DNA of 5,003 nucleotides, from the NCBI GenBank assembly GCA_017547995.1, contig JAFYNW010000139.1, forward strand, positions 1 to 5,003, given 5' to 3'. Below the pieces are notes generated by a model, which was given only the letters and a program-made list of their open reading frames with translations, was not told the DNA's origin and searched no databases. The DNA comes from Clostridia bacterium (GTDB taxonomy: Bacteria; Bacillota; Clostridia; Oscillospirales; Butyricicoccaceae). Position 1 is the first letter of the stretch. Every line of letters begins with the position of its first letter. Shown here piece by piece: positions 4,709-5,003 of the stretch. The translations under genes were made by a program, and so were the position numbers.

Positions 4709-5003
4709 ATGATTTTCAGACAATTACGCGAGTTTCCTCAGTATACTGAGGAGCTTCTCTATAAAATGTCGGTCAATTCCGACTGGACAATAATCTGCGA
4801 CTGGCTCAAAGAGCAGACCGTGCTGACTTTTAAGGATACGCTCCCCGATATCACTCTTGCCTTTGAAAACGACGAGCTTATCGGCTTTTACGTCATCACC
4901 GGATATGAGATGATTAAGGAAAAGCTGGACATAACGCCTTTCCTCACCCAGATTCTCATTTTTGACGGCTATCGCAAGAAGGGCTACTCTGTGCCGATGA
5001 TTA
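4709..5003 (+). CDS. GNAT-family N-acetyltransferase, 5' part (runs off window)
   Basis: The frame is open from ATG 4709 to the window end, 98 residues, starting MIFRQLREFPQY. The central ITLAFENDELIGFYVI (about 48-63) reads as GNAT strands 2 and 3. TPFLTQILIFDGYRKKGYS (76-94) reads as the core strand 4 plus the acetyl-CoA pyrophosphate loop of R/Q-x-x-G-x-G/A type, with RKKGYS in place of the canonical glycine-rich turn. GNAT enzymes transfer an acetyl group from acetyl-CoA to amines; the substrate here is unknown. The gene starts 9 nt after the dehydrogenase stop without a clear Shine-Dalgarno, suggesting coupled translation in one operon. A start at the ATG 4766 would cut the N-terminal helix, so 4709 is preferred. 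The C-terminal part is missing because of the window limit, not a mutation. Confidence 0.8.
   Translation, partial: MIFRQLREFPQYTEELLYKMSVNSDWTIICDWLKEQTVLTFKDTLPDITLAFENDELIGFYVITGYEMIKEKLDITPFLTQILIFDGYRKKGYSVPMI

Overview
The window looks like chromosome from a gut-type Clostridia, most likely the Oscillospiraceae/Ruminococcaceae neighbourhood. This is inferred from the Firmicutes-type order infC-rpmI-rplT behind a long attenuator leader, a DUF1292 (YrzB-like) gene, AT-rich promoters with strong TTGACA/TATAAT-like boxes, and short GGGA...TCCCCTACA hairpin repeats that I associate from memory with such genomes. No species can be named from the sequence alone.

Layout. Positions 1-820 (+) hold the C-terminal two thirds of rsmA (16S rRNA dimethyladenosine transferase). 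It overlaps by 8 nt a small DUF1294 membrane protein, and an intrinsic terminator follows. Positions 859-1200 have no gene; they are a mosaic of short dispersed palindromic repeats, including two identical 28-nt copies. Positions 1211-1820 (-) form one unit: a promoter, a DUF1292 gene, a structured non-coding RNA that I read as a probable 6S RNA, and a terminator. Positions about 1919-3385 (+) are the translation operon: one strong and one possible promoter, an L20-type leader with a terminator and a competing antiterminator, infC starting at a rare AUU codon, rpmI, rplT and a strong terminator. Positions 3386-3530 carry another hairpin repeat and a promoter. Positions 3539-4699 encode a YqhD-like iron/zinc alcohol dehydrogenase. 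A GNAT acetyltransferase begins 9 nt later and runs off the window end.

How it works together. Most of the window is housekeeping for ribosomes and transcription: rRNA methylation, initiation factor IF3, ribosomal proteins L35 and L20, and a putative RNA polymerase-binding RNA. The infC operon appears to have two feedback layers: an RNA switch before infC, probably responding to L20, and the AUU start, probably responding to IF3. The dehydrogenase is probably an NADPH-dependent aldehyde reductase; its link to the acetyltransferase is only physical closeness.

I see no phage, CRISPR, tRNA, rRNA or insertion-sequence transposase, and no clearly new multi-gene system. The most rewarding items are the non-coding ones: the minus-strand structured RNA, the infC leader switch, and the repeat mosaic.
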